This document shows, piece after piece, positions 52,137-60,714 of a DNA stretch of 64,000 nt; the stretch's first letter is position 1; every line of letters begins with the position of its first letter. Both the position numbers and the translations under genes were made by a program. The stretch comes from Tisiphia sp964030975 (lineage in GTDB: Bacteria; Pseudomonadota; Alphaproteobacteria; Rickettsiales; Rickettsiaceae). Under the pieces are notes generated by a model. It did not search any database. It had not been told where the DNA came from and worked only from the letters and a program-made list of their open reading frames with translations. The stretch lies in NCBI RefSeq assembly GCF_964030975.1, contig NZ_CAXIQH010000001.1, positions 992,001-1,056,000 on the forward strand, written 5' to 3'.

Positions 52137-52186
52137 GGTCTCATCCTATTTTTGCAGTCTAATATAATTATTTTGGGTGTGTCAAG

Positions 52187-52213
52187 AAAATATTCATGTT
52201 CCATGAATATTTT
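52187..52213. promoter_or_regulatory. Perfect 12-bp-arm palindrome, candidate operator of the XRE gene
   Basis: AAAATATTCATG, a 3-base spacer, CATGAATATTTT. It is centred 42 bases before the chosen ATG at 52242, where a promoter would be. A dimeric XRE protein often represses itself through such a site. Confidence 0.6.
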
Positions 52214-52241
52214 TGTTACAAAGTGCAATTATATTTTACCC

Positions 52242-52808
52242 ATGGCTCTTGTTTATAAAATACAAGAATTTTTAAAGAAAAAATTCGACGAATTAAAGTT
52301 AGAAAGAAAGGATTTGGTACAGAAAACCAATATTTCTTATCCTACCATTTGTAAAATTATGAATTTGTCTCTACCTAACCCAGAAATAGGTACGATACTC
52401 AAAATAGCGAATTATTTTAAGTGTTCTATGGATGAAGTTGTAGGGAGAAATGAATATGTTACACAAGACAAGTATGAATTTATTGATATCTCTTTAAGTA
52501 ATATTACTTCTAATTTAAGAAACTTTATTAATAATAAGCTACAAGAACAAAATTTAAATCCATATAAGTTAGGAAGATATATTGGATTCAGTGAAAATCC
52601 AATTCAAGGTTTTGTAAAAAAGAACAGCGTTCAAAAGAAGCTTAGAAGTGAAGTTGCCGTAGCCCTAGCAGATTATTTTCAAATATCACTAGATGAAATG
52701 ATTGGTAGAATTGATCCTGCTGATGATGATAAACTCTCGTCATTGCGAGGAGGTGTGAGCCGACGCAATGACGTTGACCACATACAACTTTTAAAGTGTA
52801 CTATCTAA
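52242..52808 (+). CDS. Double XRE-domain regulator with repeat-derived C-terminus
   Basis: 188 residues from ATG 52242 (MALVYKIQEFL). An upstream start at 52152 would place the palindromic operator inside the gene, so I reject it. Two helix-turn-helix units are visible: 8-65 (FDELKLERKDLVQKTNISYPTICKIMNLSLPNPEIGTILKIANYFKCSMDEVVGR) and about 90-155 (KLQEQNLNPYKLGRYIGFSENPIQGFVKKNSVQKKLRSEVAVALADYFQISLDEMIGR). Both end in the same D-E-[MV]-[IV]-G-R. The last 24 residues after DPADDD are translated from a family I element. This is possibly a repressor of a phage or plasmid. Confidence 0.82.
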   Translation: MALVYKIQEFLKKKFDELKLERKDLVQKTNISYPTICKIMNLSLPNPEIGTILKIANYFKCSMDEVVGRNEYVTQDKYEFIDISLSNITSNLRNFINNKLQEQNLNPYKLGRYIGFSENPIQGFVKKNSVQKKLRSEVAVALADYFQISLDEMIGRIDPADDDKLSSLRGGVSRRNDVDHIQLLKCTI

Positions 52809-52842
52809 AACCGCTTCCTCTTCTAACTTTCGACAGTTGTGA
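52738..52842. repeat. Short family I element at the end of the XRE gene
   Basis: cgtcattgcgaggaggtgtg agccgacgcaatgacg is a reduced core; the following cgacagttgt-type arm extends to 52842. It forms the gene's 3' end in frame. Confidence 0.75.
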
Positions 52843-52961
52843 CTAAAAAGTAGCTCCTGGCGATGACGTCGTTTGATGCCCCGACTTAACCCGGGACGCT
52901 AGTGGGAAGTTTTGTGGAGCCAATTCTTCAAAGCAGGAAGTATAATGGATAGAGGATTTTT

Positions 52962-53657
52962 ATGAAAAAGGCAGTAGCTTTAGTGAGTGGTGGGGCAGAT
53001 TCAGCTACAGTACTAGCAATGATGGAAAAGATGAATTACGAAATTCATGCCATGAGCTTTAACTATTCACAACGCAATAATGTTGAGCTTGAAAAAGTTA
53101 AGGAGCTAGTTAACAACTATAACATCAAACAGCATAAAATTGTAAATATTGATTTACGTAACTTTGGCGGTTCAGCTCTCACTGACGATGCTATAGAAGT
53201 TCCCAAATATAAAGAGCATAGTGAGTTACAGGATAATATACCGATTACTTACGTACCAGCACGTAATACCATATTTTTAAGTTATGCTTTAGGATTTAGT
53301 GAAATAATAGGAGCTCTTGATATTTTTATGGGGGTACACGCAACTGATTCCGCTAATTATCCAGATTGCCGCCTAGAATATTTAGCAGCTTTTAACAATC
53401 TGGCGAATCTTGCAACTGCCGTAGGAGTATCAGGCAAACAAATTACCATTCATGCCCCCTTAATAACTATGTCAAAAGGACAAATTATCAAGGCTGGTCT
53501 AGAATTAGGTGTAGATTATTCTAAAACGATTTCTTGTTATGATCCATCAGATGAGGGGTTATCTTGTGGAACATGTCATTCATGCTTAATTAGGCTTAAA
53601 GCCTTTGAAGAGAATAATGTAACTGACCCCATTAATTATAAAAATAAATTATCCTAA
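52962..53657 (+). CDS. queC: 7-cyano-7-deazaguanine synthase (QueC)
   Basis: 231 residues, normal length. The ATP-pyrophosphatase loop VALVSGGADSATVLAMM is at the start (SGGxDS). The dinucleotide region follows: YVPARNTIFLSYALGFSE and MGVHATDSANYPDCRLEYLAAFN. The zinc site is at the end: CYDPSDEGLSCGTCHSC (four Cys). It makes preQ0 from CDG in queuosine synthesis. The gene lies alone, with its other pathway members outside the window. Three bases separate it from the GNAT gene, so they probably share a transcript. Confidence 0.96.
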   Translation: MKKAVALVSGGADSATVLAMMEKMNYEIHAMSFNYSQRNNVELEKVKELVNNYNIKQHKIVNIDLRNFGGSALTDDAIEVPKYKEHSELQDNIPITYVPARNTIFLSYALGFSEIIGALDIFMGVHATDSANYPDCRLEYLAAFNNLANLATAVGVSGKQITIHAPLITMSKGQIIKAGLELGVDYSKTISCYDPSDEGLSCGTCHSCLIRLKAFEENNVTDPINYKNKLS

Positions 53658-53659
53658 AT

Positions 53660-54208
53660 ATGCTTAATCAATCTATATACCATCAATTTCCTATATTAGA
53701 CCTAGGTGATATAGTGCTTAGGGAATTAACCAGTGATGATTCAGAAGACTATTTTGCTTATATGAGTAAGCCAGAAATGCTACCATTCCTGACAGAACAA
53801 AATTGTCCATCGGATATTGCACAAGCTACTGACGAGATAAGATATTGGTCCAGCTTATTTTGTAATCATCGGGGATTTTACTGGGCTATTTCCCTCAAAG
53901 ATACTAATAAACTTATAGGGACAGCTGGGTTTAATACCGTCTCTGCAATGCACCTCAAGGCGGAAATAAGCTACGATCTTGATCCTGCATTTTGGGGTAA
54001 AGGCATTATGCTAAAATCTATCAAAGCTATCTTAAGATTTATAGAATATGCTGGAATTGTTAGAACCCAAGCAACTGTTATAACTGACAATATCCGCTCA
54101 ATTAATGTTTTGGAACGGTGTAATTTTGTTAAAGAGGGGCTACTCAAAAAATATGAGATTGTGCAAGGAATACATAGAGATTATTATATTTATGCTAGAG
54201 TACTGTAG
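53660..54208 (+). CDS. GNAT-family N-acetyltransferase (RimJ/RimL type)
   Basis: 182 residues. Typical order of the family: DIVLRELTSDDSEDYFAYMSKPEMLPFL (strand 1 and helix 1), FYWAISLKDTNKLIGTAGFNTVSAMHLKAEISYDLDPAFWGKGIMLKSIKAILRF (strand 4, then the pyrophosphate-binding loop WGKGIM), and TQATVITDNIRSINVLERCNFVKEGLLKKYEI (helix 4, with N-x-x-S and the GF-type hairpin). It would acetylate an amine, perhaps a ribosomal protein N-terminus; the substrate is unknown. It ends 13 bases before the IS5 insertion and is intact. Confidence 0.87.
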   Translation: MLNQSIYHQFPILDLGDIVLRELTSDDSEDYFAYMSKPEMLPFLTEQNCPSDIAQATDEIRYWSSLFCNHRGFYWAISLKDTNKLIGTAGFNTVSAMHLKAEISYDLDPAFWGKGIMLKSIKAILRFIEYAGIVRTQATVITDNIRSINVLERCNFVKEGLLKKYEIVQGIHRDYYIYARVL

Positions 54209-54221
54209 TTTCTCATAGCTA

Positions 54222-55851
54222 GTCTCCCCGTCAAAAGTGCAAAAAATTCAAAAATTAGCACCTTAGCAAAAAATTTTTGTATAAAATTTTAGAGTTTAAT
54301 TGTTCTGATGTAATTTTTTGATATAAAAAGATGATTTTTAGAAAATTTTTGCATGACGTTTTGTTAACGATTTTGTAATCGTTTGATTAATTTTCTTTAT
54401 TTGCTAATTTTTATGTAGAAAAATTTGTTTTGAGCAGGTGATTAGCAATACACCGTAAGTTCAATCCTACAGCGGAAATTAACGGATTTATTATATCTCC
54501 TATTACTCCTTTTAAGTAATTTCTGCCAACTCTACCATAATGCTTAAGGTGTCCTATTATCGGCTCTATAGCACTTCTTCTCTTGATCATTGCCTTATCA
54601 TCTGAGGATAGCTTCTTCTTGCAATATGGGCTATACACCTTGTCTTTTTCTTTAAAATTATTCCCCTTATAGCCTAAATCAACAAATGTCCTGGCTATTC
54701 CCACTCCTGTTAATTTCTTTACAACCTCTACAGTCTGCGATAATGTATGACCATCATATGGATTGCCATGAAATGATTTGGCCGCTAATACAAAATTACC
54801 TCGACCACTTACTGCTATCGAAACCTTGTTACCAAACTCATAGGGTTTGTTTAATTTCCCTTTACCTATGCACTCTACCTCCGGTGCGTGAAAACTATAT
54901 AATACTTTATTATCCTCCTTATATCGCTCTTTCTCTGCTTTACTCAGTATAGATTGTGCCTGAATCTTTTTAATCTTATTTAGTATTTCTTGCTGCTTTA
55001 ATGACAAACTTAACTTTGTTTTTGCTATTTCTCGCTGACATATTCTTATTAAACGACCCAGCAATATCTTTAAATGTTGCATTACCTTCTTACGTTTTTT
55101 GGCTTTACTATTATCCTTATATTTCCATAATTTTACTATGTCTTTTTTATATTGCTTGGCATATGTCTCATGTAACTTAATGCCTAAAGTATGACATAAC
55201 TTTACTAGCTCTATTCTTGCCTTATCCATCAAATACACATCATGAGGATACTTAATATTCTTAATTTGTACTGTAGTATCAACGATTATCGATGCTAAGT
55301 CTTTTTTTTTAAGCACTCCGACTTTGCAACCAATTCTTGTTAATTCTTTTAATATCTCATTATATCCTTCTTCCCCTAATATAGCACGAAACCTTCGTAT
55401 ACTAGCTTCTGATATCTCAGCATCTTTCTGCAAATATTCCCAACCACAAAAATATTGCCAATATACGTTCTCTCTCAGCTCTTCTTCAGCTGCAGCATCT
55501 GACAGGTTATACATCGCTTGCAGCATAGTTACTCCAAGTAATAACCTGTGACATCTGCGATTCCTACCAAATTTCTTGATATTAACATTTGTCAATAACC
55601 ATTCCTCTAAAACAGTCCAATTTATTAACGATCTTAATTTATATAACTTGTTATTAGGGTTTAATTCTTCGGTCAATTTATAACCAAAAAGCTGTCCTTG
55701 TTTTTGGGATTTTATTATATCTTCTATCGGCATAATTCATACAATCCATAAGGTTTCTGCCAATATTATAGCATTTTCTTATGGATTATCTAGATATTTT
55801 TACCCGCTAACCATATTATATATTATCCTTCTAGACTTTTGACGGGGAGAC
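54222..55851 (-). mobile_element. IS5-family element, copy 2 (1630 bp)
   Basis: Same 17-bp ends and same length as copy 1. The flanks tagcta (54216-54221) and tagata (55852-55857) agree at five of six positions. It interrupts the integrase remnant; nothing of that gene is found on its other side, so a deletion accompanied or followed the insertion. Confidence 0.88.
54411..55733 (-). CDS. IS5-family DDE transposase, copy 2
   Basis: 440 residues, identical to the protein at 4947-6269 except Cys in place of Ser in the GRLIRI[S/C] helix (one base, gag against gac on the plus strand). The acidic triad is intact. It provides most of the stop-side sequence for the fused integrase end. Confidence 0.92.
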   Translation of the reverse strand: MPIEDIIKSQKQGQLFGYKLTEELNPNNKLYKLRSLINWTVLEEWLLTNVNIKKFGRNRRCHRLLLGVTMLQAMYNLSDAAAEEELRENVYWQYFCGWEYLQKDAEISEASIRRFRAILGEEGYNEILKELTRIGCKVGVLKKKDLASIIVDTTVQIKNIKYPHDVYLMDKARIELVKLCHTLGIKLHETYAKQYKKDIVKLWKYKDNSKAKKRKKVMQHLKILLGRLIRICQREIAKTKLSLSLKQQEILNKIKKIQAQSILSKAEKERYKEDNKVLYSFHAPEVECIGKGKLNKPYEFGNKVSIAVSGRGNFVLAAKSFHGNPYDGHTLSQTVEVVKKLTGVGIARTFVDLGYKGNNFKEKDKVYSPYCKKKLSSDDKAMIKRRSAIEPIIGHLKHYGRVGRNYLKGVIGDIINPLISAVGLNLRCIANHLLKTNFST

Positions 55852-56646
55852 TAGATACCATGTCCTATTTTCAAAATTAATATCCTGCCATCTCATAGAT
55901 AAAACATTACCTTTCATCGCTCCTGTGAATAAAAGCATTAAGAAAAAATCCGCCATTTTCTTATTAGGCTCGGCATTAATTGCTTCAAGAAACCTTGACA
56001 TTTCCTCTTGGGTATTGATACATCTTCCTCTAACTTCTTCGTCATGTAGTTTAATAGACTGTGTTGGATTTTGTACTAATAGTTTCCATTCAATAGCCTT
56101 ATTGAATATCGCCCTTAATAATACAAGAAATCTGTTAGCACTATATATACCTTTATTGCTAACATCATTAAACGTTTTCTGAATATCTTCACTGGTGATA
56201 GTAGAGATTTGCATTTTATAAAAATGTTCACCATATAAATCCATTTTAGCAATAATCTCTTTCCATCCCTTATTATGATGCATACAATGTTCTTTAATAT
56301 ATTTATCAAAGAGTTCTTTAAAGTTTAGCTCGGTTGTTCCATCTGATTTTTCAAAAGAAATAAGGACTTTACAAATACAAGCTCTCAGTTCAGCAACTAT
56401 GATTCTTACTTCTTCTATAGACAGATCAGGGAAAGCACCTAGAGGAATCATTGTGCGTAAATAAAAAGCCTTGCTATCTTCAAGCTCACCACTATCTTCA
56501 TTATATTCATCAATATCTTCGGACGTTGCTATTAGAATCAAGTCGTTGTCTGGGCTATCAATATAGACATCTTGTTTAGTTTTGCTTTTAGGACAAATAA
56601 TTTTTTCTATAGATTCGTTAGTAAAATAAAATGAAGGGGGTGTCAT
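55852..56646 (-). pseudogene. Tyrosine integrase, truncated by IS5
   Basis: About 265 residues up to the IS5 boundary. N-terminal arm-binding domain (MTPPSFYFTNESIEKIICPKSKTKQDVYIDSPDNDL), SAM-like core domain (FKELFDKYIKEHCMHHNKGWKEIIAKMDLYGEHFYKMQISTITSEDIQKTFNDVSNKGIYSANRFLVLLRAIFNKAIEWKLL) and the start of the catalytic domain (MLLFTGAMKGNVLSMRWQDINFENRTW). The Arg expected in TGAR is replaced (TGAMKGN), so the active site had already decayed. The HxxR and Tyr part is missing. It is a diverged relative of the full integrase just upstream. Confidence 0.85.
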
Positions 56647-56766
56647 ATGCTAGCCTCATTAAATTGTTAGTTTCACTGGTGTTTTCACTAGTAGTGTTAG
56701 TTTTTTATTTATATAAGTTGGTTGTTGGTGTCATACTAGTAATGAGTTTCTATTGTTTGTTAATTA

Positions 56767-58026
56767 CTATATGGTTAAGTTATCTTTATTATTTTTGTTA
56801 TCGAAAATATGATCGGATTTTTCCATAAATTCTCTAACAGGATCCAAATTTAATCGTGCATAAATTTTTGTTGAATTAGGGCTTTTATGGTTAAGAGCTT
56901 TACCGATTACGTACTGACTTGCTCCAGCAATAGCCATCCAACTTCCCCTTGTTCTACGAAGATCATGTAACCTAAAATCTTTAAGACCAGCTCTTTTTAA
57001 AATTCTTTTCCACGCTTTTCTGGGTTCTTCTAGGTGTCCGCTTTTACTGTTATGATCACTTGGAAACACCCAAGGACATTGAGGATCACGTTGCTCATAT
57101 CTTACTTTTAAGATTTCCATTGCTTGTTTTGATAAAGGCAGTACATGAGAAACGCCATTTTTAGTCTCAGTACCAGGTGTGTACCATGTTTTATTAATAA
57201 AACTAATAGTATCCCAACGCATTGCCAAAACATTGCTTTTCCTACCTGCGGTATGCAAAGACACAAGGATGTAGTCTCTTATTGTGTGGTTAGGTTCTTC
57301 GTTTACAGCATCAAAGAAGCGTGGTGCCTCTTCGACAAGTAAATACCTGTCCCTTTCTCTTTTCTTATGCCTTATAACACCAAATGTTGGATTTTTGTCT
57401 AATAACCCCCACTTCCTGGCTTTGTTGAACACAGCGTTTAACCTATCTAAAAATCTATTAGCACAATCTGTGCCTTTAAGAGTAATGTTATTAAAAATCT
57501 TTTGTATATCATCTCTAGTTATGGAAGAGATATTTTTAAGATAGAGATGGTTGGCTTTGTTATTCATTTCCGCAATGTCACCTTTCCAACCTTTTGTGTT
57601 ATGCATGGCATAATCATTAATATATTTATCAAAAGCCTCTTTAAATGTTGTCCCCTGTTTTTCTTGTTGTAACTCTTGAGCTTGGGGTAAAGTAGGATTT
57701 ATTCCTTGGTCAAGCTGATTTTTTAACTTTGCCGCCTTTGTTCTTGCTTCTGCAACAGAAATATCATCAGGAGAGGAGCCTAGTAATTTATTATGAAAAG
57801 AACCTAGTCTAATTTTGTAAGGTGTATTATTAATTGTTTTGCTTAGAAAAAAACTTTTAGTTCCTAAATATGATACATTCAGAACTAGCCCTTTTTCTTT
57901 GGTATCTCTATAAACATGTTGGACAATTTTAGGGCGGATAACTTTACCCTTACTATCTTTTTCTGCTTTAGGAGAAATAATTTTTTCTAAAATCTCTTTA
58001 GTGAAGTTAAATGAATTGTTTGCCAT
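56767..58026 (-). CDS. Tyrosine integrase (DUF4102/P4-type)
   Basis: 419 residues, complete. The arm-binding domain includes KGLVLNVSYLGTKSFFLSKTINNTPYKIRLGSF and the SVAEARTKAAKLKNQLDQGINP signature. Core-binding domain: FKEAFDKYINDYAMHNTKGWKGDIAEMNNKANHLYLKNISSITRDDIQKIFNNI. Catalytic domain: first Arg in LHTAGRKSNVLAMRWDTISF, then VFPSDHN, HDLRRTRGSWMAIAG (HxxR), LNHKSPNSTKIYARLN (His and nucleophile Tyr). All catalytic residues are there. It would insert a genomic island or phage; tRNA-Val lies 490 bases upstream, but no clear attachment repeat was seen. The neighbouring remnant suggests a tandem or repeated capture of islands. Confidence 0.92.
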   Translation of the reverse strand: MANNSFNFTKEILEKIISPKAEKDSKGKVIRPKIVQHVYRDTKEKGLVLNVSYLGTKSFFLSKTINNTPYKIRLGSFHNKLLGSSPDDISVAEARTKAAKLKNQLDQGINPTLPQAQELQQEKQGTTFKEAFDKYINDYAMHNTKGWKGDIAEMNNKANHLYLKNISSITRDDIQKIFNNITLKGTDCANRFLDRLNAVFNKARKWGLLDKNPTFGVIRHKKRERDRYLLVEEAPRFFDAVNEEPNHTIRDYILVSLHTAGRKSNVLAMRWDTISFINKTWYTPGTETKNGVSHVLPLSKQAMEILKVRYEQRDPQCPWVFPSDHNSKSGHLEEPRKAWKRILKRAGLKDFRLHDLRRTRGSWMAIAGASQYVIGKALNHKSPNSTKIYARLNLDPVREFMEKSDHIFDNKNNKDNLTI

Positions 58027-58518
58027 AGATACCTACCTTGAATCATATTTATTAGGTAAAAAAACTAACCTAGCTCAATCTAATTGTCTTAAAGTTAATT
58101 CATATTTAAAAATTACCGCTGATAGAAATAGTTTGCAAGAATTAATTTATAAAAATGAGAATTAAAATAATGAAGTGTTTAAAAGTAGTATCTTTATAAA
58201 TTGAATTATATTTTTAGTAATTATACTAGGCTAGGCAATTATTTTTAAAATAGTAAAACACTCAATTTTAAGTTGATTCAGTGCATTATCGATGATAGAA
58301 ATATTAACTATTATTTAGTTGTATATCTCAATAAGGAAGTGCTTAAAAGTAGCGTTTTGATATGTAGCCAGTATGTAATTCTTCCGCCAGAAAAACCTAC
58401 GAATTTATTGTGAATTGACAAGTAATAAAATTTCCTATACTATTAAAACTTAATCTAATTAACCGGAGGAAACAGTATGAGTATCAGCTTTTTAACGAAG
58501 ATACCACTAAATACTTGG
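58027..58518. other. Gap between integrase and tRNA-Val, no gene
   Basis: AT-rich. Similar tgtttaaaagtagt(a/t)t... phrases recur at about 58175 and 58338. A good ribosome site (ggagga, 58465) with ATG 58477 opens a short frame that runs antisense into the tRNA; it is likely the beheaded start of a displaced gene. Confidence 0.45.
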
Positions 58519-58591
58519 TGGGCGATGACAGACTCGAACTGCCGACCCTCTCGGTGTAAACGAGATGCTCTACCAACTGAGCTAATCGCCC
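58519..58591 (-). tRNA. tRNA-Val (anticodon TAC)
   Basis: On the minus strand GGGCGAT pairs with ATCGCCC. Anticodon loop TTTACAC with TAC, T-arm GCAGTTCGAGTCTGT, discriminator A at 58519. No CCA is encoded (it continues CCAAG; the first two C and A may serve). It is a plausible integration site for the integrase nearby. Confidence 0.93.
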
Positions 58592-58829
58592 TTCCCCTTA
58601 GCTTAAGGCAGATATTGCATCATTTTCTCAAAAAAATCAAGTTATTTCTAAAATTATTGTTGGTAACAAGGTAATTGTCCGAAAATAGAGTATAAGAATC
58701 TCTCAAATTAAAAGATAGAGGTTATGCCAAATAGGACAAAAATATTGTAGATACTTCTAATAGATATTAGTTTGTTATGGATAAATACTAATTGAGTTAA
58801 CTATACAAACAAGTGACAGGTAATTGGGG

Positions 58830-59162
58830 TTACACAGAAAAGGAATTGCCACACCCACACTTAGTTTTTGCATTGGGATTTCTAATTTCAAAATAGGAGC
58901 TGCCTAACTCTTCGATAAAATCTATTATACAATCAGCCATAAAAGGTTGTGATATCGCATCGATAACCACTTTAGTATTATCTTTTTCTATAACGTAATC
59001 ATCTTTTGTTATGTCATCACTTGGAACCAGGGCGTAATTATAAACAAACCCAGAACATCCCCCTCCATCAACAACTACTCTAAGAACTAAATTGGGATTA
59101 TTTTCCAATTTGATTAACTCACTCACTCTTTTAAAAGCATTACCAGTAATTTCTATTGACAT
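58830..59162 (-). CDS. erpA: Iron-sulfur cluster insertion protein ErpA (A-type carrier)
   Basis: 110 residues. VVVDGGGCSGFVYNYALV gives the first Cys, and KTKCGCGNSFSV the C-x-C pair at the end; these three cysteines hold the cluster. The length and IEITGNAFKRVSELI start fit A-type carriers. ErpA or IscA cannot be separated safely by eye; rickettsial annotation usually calls this one, placed next to dgt, ErpA. It is transcribed divergently from dgt, with family I elements between them. Confidence 0.9.
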   Translation of the reverse strand: MSIEITGNAFKRVSELIKLENNPNLVLRVVVDGGGCSGFVYNYALVPSDDITKDDYVIEKDNTKVVIDAISQPFMADCIIDFIEELGSSYFEIRNPNAKTKCGCGNSFSV

Positions 59163-59279
59163 GATTTTATATTATTAAATATCCTTAAAATAATCCTAAA
59201 AACCTAATTTTGCAAGAGCTTCATTTAAAAACCTTGAAAAGCTCGGTAGGTGATTCTATACTATAGCTAACCAAGGCTA

Positions 59280-59384
59280 ACATTACTTCGTCTATTAGCG
59301 AAGAAGTAGCGAAGCAATCCAGAAAAATGAGAATGATTAGATTTGGATTGCTTCGTTGCCGCAAAGCGGCTCCTCGCAATGACG
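59280..59384. repeat. Family I palindromic element
   Basis: gaagaagtagcgaagcaatcc ... gcggctcctcgcaatgacg (left core degenerate). Confidence 0.7.
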
Positions 59385-59400
59385 TCTTAAAAGCACTTCT

Positions 59401-59490
59401 GTCATTGCGAGACCACGTGAGTGTAGAGGCAATCCATTTTTAATCACTTTTCTGGATTGCTTCGTCCGACCTATGGTATCCTCGTAATGA
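59401..59490. repeat. Family I palindromic element
   Basis: gtcattgcgagaccacgtgag ... ggtatcctcgtaatgac. The two elements fill the dgt leader; no other signal is clear. Confidence 0.75.
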
Positions 59491-59559
59491 CAACTTATAA
59501 CAATATCAATAACCTATTTGGATTAGTTATAAATATGGTTAATATAGAGGAGTTAATTT

Positions 59560-60711
59560 ATGCTTGCTTCATATGCAGTAGATCCCACCAATAGTAGGGG
59601 AAGATTGTTTAACGAATATTCTACAGCTTATAGAAATGAATTTGAACGAGATCATGATCGTATAATTCATTCAAAGGCTTTCAGACGTTTGCAATATAAA
59701 ACCCAGGTTTTCATTAATCATGAAGGGGATCATTATCGGAATCGTCTTACTCATTCGATTGAAGTTTCTATGGTAGCACGTTCTATTGCTAGAAATCTTA
59801 ATTTATCAAGTGATTTAGCAGAAGCCATAGGTCTTGCTCATGATCTTGGGCATACCCCTTTCGGGCATGCAGGAGAGAGAGCTTTAAATAAGTGTATGCA
59901 AGATTATGGTGGATTTTCCCATAATGCTCACTCATTAAAGATTCTTACTAAAGTAGAGAAAAGATATGCGGCTTATGATGGATTAAATTTAACATGGGAA
60001 GTGCTAGAAGGAATTGTCAAACATAATGGTCCTTTAATAAATAATATACCTGAATATATAGTAGAGTATGATTTACAGCATAATCTTGACTTAACTCGTT
60101 ATTCCTCAGCTGAAGCCCAAATTGCTTCGTTAGCGGATGATATTAGTTATATTTCCCATGATTTAGAAGATAGTGTTGGTGCCAAGATTATTGACTTTAA
60201 TCATCTAACGGAAATTAAATTTATTGACCAATATGCTTTTGACATTAAGTCTCAGTTTGAAAATATAACAACATCTCGACTTATTTATGAAGTAGTACGT
60301 AAATTGATCAGCGATTTAATTGCTGATTTACTACTGCAAACAAATAATAATTTACAGAAACAGAAAATAATTACAACAGATGATATACGTCATCTTGATT
60401 ATCAGCTTGTTGATTTTACTGATGAAGCAAAAGATCGTATAATGGAAATTAAACAATTCCTGTATGATAAAGTATATAGGCATAATAAATTGACTTCGAT
60501 GGTTTTAAAATGTCAAAGGATAGTAGAAGAGTTATTTAAAATATATATGGATAATATTGATTTATTACCATTTAGTTGGAAAGAATTAATTATACCAGGG
60601 AATATAAAATCTAAAGCTAGTATAGTAGCAGATTATATAGCTGGCATGACTGACCGATTTGCTATTCAAGAGCATCAAGAACTTTATTCCTTCAATTCTA
60701 ATAATATTTGA
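59560..60711 (+). CDS. dgt: dGTPase-like deoxynucleotide triphosphohydrolase
   Basis: 383 residues, normal for the alphaproteobacterial type 2 form. HD-domain motifs: NRLTHSIEVSMVARSIARNL (H), AIGLAHDLGHTPFGHAGERAL (HD, with the GHTPFGHAGE signature) and ASLADDISYISHDLEDSVGAKI (D). GGFSHNAHSLKIL and YKTQVFINHEGDHYRNRLTH are also typical. It splits dNTPs into nucleoside and triphosphate and so controls dNTP pools. It sits in the erpA-dgt-argS neighbourhood, three bases before argS. Confidence 0.95.
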   Translation: MLASYAVDPTNSRGRLFNEYSTAYRNEFERDHDRIIHSKAFRRLQYKTQVFINHEGDHYRNRLTHSIEVSMVARSIARNLNLSSDLAEAIGLAHDLGHTPFGHAGERALNKCMQDYGGFSHNAHSLKILTKVEKRYAAYDGLNLTWEVLEGIVKHNGPLINNIPEYIVEYDLQHNLDLTRYSSAEAQIASLADDISYISHDLEDSVGAKIIDFNHLTEIKFIDQYAFDIKSQFENITTSRLIYEVVRKLISDLIADLLLQTNNNLQKQKIITTDDIRHLDYQLVDFTDEAKDRIMEIKQFLYDKVYRHNKLTSMVLKCQRIVEELFKIYMDNIDLLPFSWKELIIPGNIKSKASIVADYIAGMTDRFAIQEHQELYSFNSNNI

Positions 60712-60714
60712 TTT

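Noticed and set aside
52152..52241. Upstream start for the double-XRE gene
   Set aside because: It would translate the perfect palindrome and has no ribosome site; the domain begins just after ATG 52242.
56631..56828. Hydrophobic 65-residue frame on the plus strand
   Set aside because: It overlaps both integrase frames on the other strand, lacks a ribosome site, and its hydrophobicity follows from T-rich sequence.
56767..58591. tRNA-Val as proven attachment site of the integrase
   Set aside because: No direct repeat of the tRNA 3' end was found near the integrase or elsewhere in the window by reading.
58477..58674. 65-residue frame with a strong ribosome site
   Set aside because: It runs antisense through tRNA-Val, and only its first ~13 codons lie outside it. 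At most the beginning of a lost gene.
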